From positions 1-9,164 of the forward strand of contig JACPVN010000315.1 in the NCBI GenBank assembly GCA_016191715.1: 9,164 nt of DNA, read 5' to 3'. A program made the position numbers and the translations under genes. Under the pieces are notes generated by a model, which saw nothing but the letters and a program-made list of their open reading frames with translations, ran no database searches and was not told the origin of the DNA. Shown one piece after another: positions 6,206 to 9,164 of this stretch (its first letter is position 1; every line of letters begins with the position of its first letter). This DNA is from Ignavibacteriota bacterium. GTDB taxonomy: Bacteria > Bacteroidota > Ignavibacteria > UBA10030 > SZUA-254.

Positions 6206-7519
6206 TCAGCATTTTACAATGTTATCGAACTTGTTACGAAATCTACCGCGTGTATCTATTACCAATTTACTATGCTTTTGAATTAATTGATAATCGAAAG
6301 CATCGTGGTCTGTCGCAATAACTACGGCATCAACCGATGCTAACATTTCTTGATGTATAGTGACGGATTGTAAGTTAAAAAAGTAATTCCTCATACGTGG
6401 AAACACCGGCACATAAGGATCGGAATACAATACCTCGGCGCCTTTATTGAGCAGTAGTTGCATAATCTCCACGGAAGGGGACTCTCTCATGTCGTCTATG
6501 TTCTTTTTATAAGCAATTCCCAGAACCAAGATTTTAGAGCCATTCATTGCTTTTCCATGCTCATTTAACGCACCCATAATCTTAATCACTATCCACTCAG
6601 GCATCATCCTATTAATTTCTCCTGCTAACTCTATGAAACGAGTGTGTAATCCAAATTCTCTCGCCTTCCATGTGAGATAAAATGGGTCTATTGGAATACA
6701 ATGTCCACCGAGACCGGGACCAGGATAAAATGGAGTAAAACCAAATGGTTTCGTCGAAGCCGCTTCAATTATTTCCCAAATATCTAGTTTCATACTGTCA
6801 GCGACTATTTTCAACTCATTGACTAAACCAATATTTACAGCACGATAAATATTTTCAAGTAACTTTGTGAATTCCGCTGTTCGAGTTGAACTCACTGAAA
6901 CAATTTTCTCTGAAACATGATTGTAGAGGGCTATCCCCACTTCGCGACAATCTTGTGTTATTCCTCCTACAACCTTCGGAATGTTACTCACACAAAACGA
7001 TTCGTTTCCTGGGTCTTCTCGCTCAGGGGAGTAAACAAGGAACACATCATTCCCGACATTAAAGCCGGCATTTGCCACCCGTGGTAAGAACTCCTCCTCG
7101 ACAGTGCCGGGATACGTCGTACTTTCCAAACTTATCATTTGTCCAACATGTAAATATGGTATTATGGAGTTCAATGTATTAATAACATACGACAGATCAG
7201 GTTCCCTATATTTATTAAGCGGAGTTGGAACACAAATAATAATTACATCCACTGTTTGTATTTCTTCAAATGACACTGTCGCTTTCAACCGATTAGTTAG
7301 AATTGCCTGTGTGATTTTACTTTTGTTGATATGGGAAATATAACTCTCCCCCATATTGACCTTCGAAACTTTGTACTGGTCAATATCAAATCCTCTCGTT
7401 TGAAATCCCTGTTCAACAAATCGAAGTGTAAGTGGAAGCCCTACGTAGCCAAGTCCAATGACTCCAATAATTGCTTCCTTAGAATTAATTTTATCGATAA
7501 TGGTTTTCTTTGCTAACAT
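6206..7519 (-). CDS. wbpA: UDP-N-acetylhexosamine 6-dehydrogenase (WbpA/TviB type)
   Basis: This 437-residue nucleotide-sugar dehydrogenase oxidises C6 of a UDP-HexNAc, probably UDP-GlcNAc, to the uronic acid with two NAD+ in the cytoplasm. The N-terminal Rossmann motif is VIGLGYVGLPL (20-30; G22, G24, G27). Further family motifs are CVPTPLNKYREPDLSYV (96-112), LESTTYPGTVEEE (131-143), YSPERED (163-169), EFTKLLENIYRAVNIGLVNE (216-235) with the conserved Lys219 and Asn223, and GPGLGGHCIPIDP (267-279) with the catalytic Cys274. The C-terminal UDP-binding domain has LGIAYKKNIDDMRESP (333-348). The PTPLNK-R-PDLSYV and ESTTYPGT segments fit the WbpA/UDP-GlcNAc branch better than UDP-glucose dehydrogenases. 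Length matches WbpA (about 436). An in-frame TGA sits five codons before the ATG. The neighbouring epimerase suggests a UDP-GalNAcA route. UDP-ManNAc (WecC-like) specificity cannot be excluded. Confidence 0.93.
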   Translation of the reverse strand: MLAKKTIIDKINSKEAIIGVIGLGYVGLPLTLRFVEQGFQTRGFDIDQYKVSKVNMGESYISHINKSKITQAILTNRLKATVSFEEIQTVDVIIICVPTPLNKYREPDLSYVINTLNSIIPYLHVGQMISLESTTYPGTVEEEFLPRVANAGFNVGNDVFLVYSPEREDPGNESFCVSNIPKVVGGITQDCREVGIALYNHVSEKIVSVSSTRTAEFTKLLENIYRAVNIGLVNELKIVADSMKLDIWEIIEAASTKPFGFTPFYPGPGLGGHCIPIDPFYLTWKAREFGLHTRFIELAGEINRMMPEWIVIKIMGALNEHGKAMNGSKILVLGIAYKKNIDDMRESPSVEIMQLLLNKGAEVLYSDPYVPVFPRMRNYFFNLQSVTIHQEMLASVDAVVIATDHDAFDYQLIQKHSKLVIDTRGRFRNKFDNIVKC

Positions 7520-7546
7520 TAGAATTGTTTTTCAAATAATGGAAAT

Positions 7547-7552
7547 ATTATA
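7547..7552 (-). promoter_or_regulatory. Candidate -10 element upstream of the dehydrogenase gene
   Basis: On the minus strand the 78-bp spacer between the GT4 stop and the dehydrogenase start contains a perfect TATAAT about 28 bases before the ATG. No recognisable -35 sequence sits 16-18 bp upstream, and the region is A/T-rich, so chance occurrence is quite possible. If real, it would allow the dehydrogenase and dual PGT genes to be expressed independently of the genes before them. Confidence 0.2.
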
Positions 7553-7597
7553 AAAAGATCTAAAATTGGAAAAATGCACTCACGATACTTGAAACTA

Positions 7598-8722
7598 TTA
7601 TTTCTTCAAAGTATTAATAATCAGTGAATTGACTTTTTGTACTGTAAAATGCTCAAGAACGAGTTTACGGCTTTCAATCCCCATTTGTATCCTTCTCTCC
7701 TGGTGTTTGAGCATAGTAATCATTGCGTCCACTAATGCTTGTAAATCACGCGGAGGTATCAAGAGACCATTTGTATTGTGAAGAACTGTTTCCCTGCAAC
7801 CGGGTACATCCGTTGTTATTATTGCTTTTCCCATTGCCATCGCTTCAAGAATGGACCTTGGTATACCTTCCCGATAGGATGGAAGAACAACAACATCAGC
7901 ATCTTTGATAATATTCCGCACATCCGTTAATTCGCCGAGATACTCAATTCCATAGTGATGACTCCATGTTTTAATAGTGTTTTTGCTAACATAAGATGGA
8001 TTTCCCTCGTCTATTTTTCCAAGAAGTTGGAATCTCGCACATGGAAAATTTTTCTTTACAACTTCAGCAGCTTCAACAAACTCTTTTACTCCTTTATCCA
8101 ATAAGATACGACCGATAAAAAGAAAAATGGTCTCATCTTTTTTTTCAATAGGTTCAACAAAATAAAAATATTCGGGATCCACACCTGAACCGGGAACTAC
8201 AAGTATTTTATGAGCATCAATCAATTTTCTTTTAATAAAATAATCTCTGTCATCCTGATTTTGAAAAAAAACCATGTATGAATATCGTAGTGTCATTCTA
8301 TACATCGCTTCAACAAAAGGTCGAAGCCAACGATGTATCATCCTCTTCCCGATAAATACGTACCCAAGTCCCGGTATCATATTTAGTATTCTGGCTGTAC
8401 CGGCAAATCGCGCCGCTTGAGTCCCGTAAATAACCGGTTTAATTGTGTTATGAAAAATAAAATCAGGTTGTTCTTTTTTATAAATCTTGAACAACCGCCA
8501 AAACAGTATCGCGTCGGTCAACGGATTTAAACTTCGTCGGTTTAGCGAAAGCGGAATATATTGAATGCCTTTCTGCTCAAACTGATGTGACCATTCGTCG
8601 AATGGAGCAACCGCAATTACGGTGAACATTTTGGATTGTAATTCCCTCATTAAAGCCATTCGGAAATTGCAAAGATACCAAGATGTATTCGCGACAAATA
8701 CTATTTTTCTGTTTTGTAACAT
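7598..8722 (-). CDS. Family-4 glycosyltransferase (PglA/WbpH-like GT-B enzyme)
   Basis: This 374-residue retaining GT-B glycosyltransferase probably adds a sugar to the undecaprenyl-diphosphate-linked chain on the cytoplasmic face of the membrane. The N-terminal domain (about 1-190) starts with RKIVFVANTSWYLCNFR and includes IPGLGYVF (116-123), typical of the PglA/WbpH-like GT4 group. The C-terminal nucleotide-sugar domain has VPGSGVDPEYF (176-186), FIGRILLDKGVKEFVEAA (202-219) and the donor-binding EGIPRSILEAMAMGKAIITT (285-304), with the E-x7-E pair Glu285/Glu293. Length is normal for the family. The start lies 21 bp after the epimerase stop and in the same frame, with that TAA as the nearest upstream in-frame stop. 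No Shine-Dalgarno is seen. Codon third positions are markedly A/T-rich compared with the genes below 6156. HexNAc or HexNAc-uronate as donor is a guess from the neighbours. Confidence 0.92.
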   Translation of the reverse strand: MLQNRKIVFVANTSWYLCNFRMALMRELQSKMFTVIAVAPFDEWSHQFEQKGIQYIPLSLNRRSLNPLTDAILFWRLFKIYKKEQPDFIFHNTIKPVIYGTQAARFAGTARILNMIPGLGYVFIGKRMIHRWLRPFVEAMYRMTLRYSYMVFFQNQDDRDYFIKRKLIDAHKILVVPGSGVDPEYFYFVEPIEKKDETIFLFIGRILLDKGVKEFVEAAEVVKKNFPCARFQLLGKIDEGNPSYVSKNTIKTWSHHYGIEYLGELTDVRNIIKDADVVVLPSYREGIPRSILEAMAMGKAIITTDVPGCRETVLHNTNGLLIPPRDLQALVDAMITMLKHQERRIQMGIESRKLVLEHFTVQKVNSLIINTLKK

Positions 8723-8743
8723 GTGGACAGGTATTATATAAAA

Positions 8744-9164
8744 TTATCCGCGTTGTTTTCGATACCATCCGACGGTTCTAATTAACCCTTCTTCCCAATT
8801 GACTTTAGGTGCATAGTGAAGTACGTTTCGAGCAAGTGAAATATCTGCAAGAGAATGTTTCACGTCTCCTTTCCTTTCGGGTAAAAATTCGGGTTGTACA
8901 TTGGTTCCAAGTATGTCGTTGAGTACCTGAATTAAATCAAGAAGTGAATGAGCTTCTTGACATGCAATGTTGAAAACATTACCGTTTGATTCTTTAACAA
9001 CTGTTGCAAGAATATTCGCCTCAACAACATTAGCAATATAACTAAAGTCCCTCGATTGTAATCCATCTCCATAAATTACCGGCTTCCTACCTTCTAACAT
9101 GGCATTAATAAATTTCGGTATTACAGCAGAATATTCAGAAAAAGGATTTTGTTGAGGTCCGAAT
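8744..9164 (-). CDS. NAD-dependent UDP-sugar C4-epimerase (WbpP/TviC-like SDR), 5' part outside window
   Basis: This is the C-terminal part of an extended short-chain dehydrogenase/reductase. Translating from the window edge gives 139 residues beginning FGPQQNPFSEYSAVIPKFIN, so the coding region runs on past the right edge and the internal ATG at 9100 is not the start. Family signatures are FGPQQNP and AVIPKF, the GDG-x2-SRDF-YI block (YGDGLQSRDFSYIANV), the NVFNIAC strand and ERKGDVKHSLADIS, which closely resembles the GDV-HS-ADI segment of UDP-GlcNAc/UDP-GlcNAcA C4-epimerases such as WbpP. The usual FGPRQ motif reads FGPQQ here. The Rossmann glycine motif and the YxxxK active site are outside the window. 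Together with the dehydrogenase this suggests synthesis of UDP-GalNAcA or a related sugar. A dehydratase or other SDR cannot be fully excluded from the C-terminus alone. Confidence 0.88.
   Translation of the reverse strand, partial: FGPQQNPFSEYSAVIPKFINAMLEGRKPVIYGDGLQSRDFSYIANVVEANILATVVKESNGNVFNIACQEAHSLLDLIQVLNDILGTNVQPEFLPERKGDVKHSLADISLARNVLHYAPKVNWEEGLIRTVGWYRKQRG

Noticed and set aside
7585..7614. Imperfect inverted repeat over the GT4 stop codon, as a terminator
   Set aside because: The stem is A/T-rich with a bulge, and the T-run comes about ten bases after it; this is too weak to call.
9098..9100. ATG at 9100 as the start of the epimerase gene
   Set aside because: The upstream 21 codons in the same frame encode conserved family sequence (FGPQQNP, AVIPKF), so the gene continues out of the window.

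Overview
The window is a stretch of a bacterial chromosome in which every supportable gene lies on the minus strand. It encodes surface-polysaccharide (EPS, capsule or O-antigen type) synthesis and runs into a housekeeping fatty-acid gene. None of the six start codons visible here has a clear Shine-Dalgarno sequence; the upstream regions are A/T-rich instead. Together with the polysaccharide gene types and a cluster of short perfect palindromes, this points towards the Bacteroidota/Chlorobiota/Ignavibacteria group. That placement is an inference and has not been tested.

Reading in the direction of transcription (right to left): a partial UDP-sugar C4-epimerase cut by the right edge; a family-4 glycosyltransferase; a WbpA-type UDP-N-acetylhexosamine 6-dehydrogenase; an 828-residue protein joining a WecA/TagO-like polytopic phosphoglycosyltransferase (PGT) to a complete WbaP/WcaJ-like monotopic PGT; a 227-bp spacer with four perfect palindromes; a polyprenol-phosphate mannose synthase-like GT2; a second GT2 fused to a membrane region, a nucleotide-binding-like domain and a PGT domain that has lost its catalytic centre; and the start of accA, cut by the left edge.

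The genes fit one lipid-linked pathway. The dehydrogenase and epimerase would supply an N-acetylhexosaminuronic acid such as UDP-GalNAcA. The dual PGT would load a sugar phosphate onto undecaprenyl phosphate. The GT4 and the GT2 of the fusion would extend the chain, and the Dpm-like enzyme would make a polyprenyl-phosphate sugar donor. No flippase, polymerase or export gene is visible, so the cluster probably continues beyond the right edge.

The most unusual content is (a) two complete PGTs of unrelated folds in one polypeptide, (b) two genes away, a GT2 fused to a cored-out relative of the monotopic PGT, lacking the membrane/KFRSM/LDE core but keeping both flanks, and (c) a drop in GC content at about position 6160-6205, separating the sugar/GT4 genes from the PGT-to-accA part.
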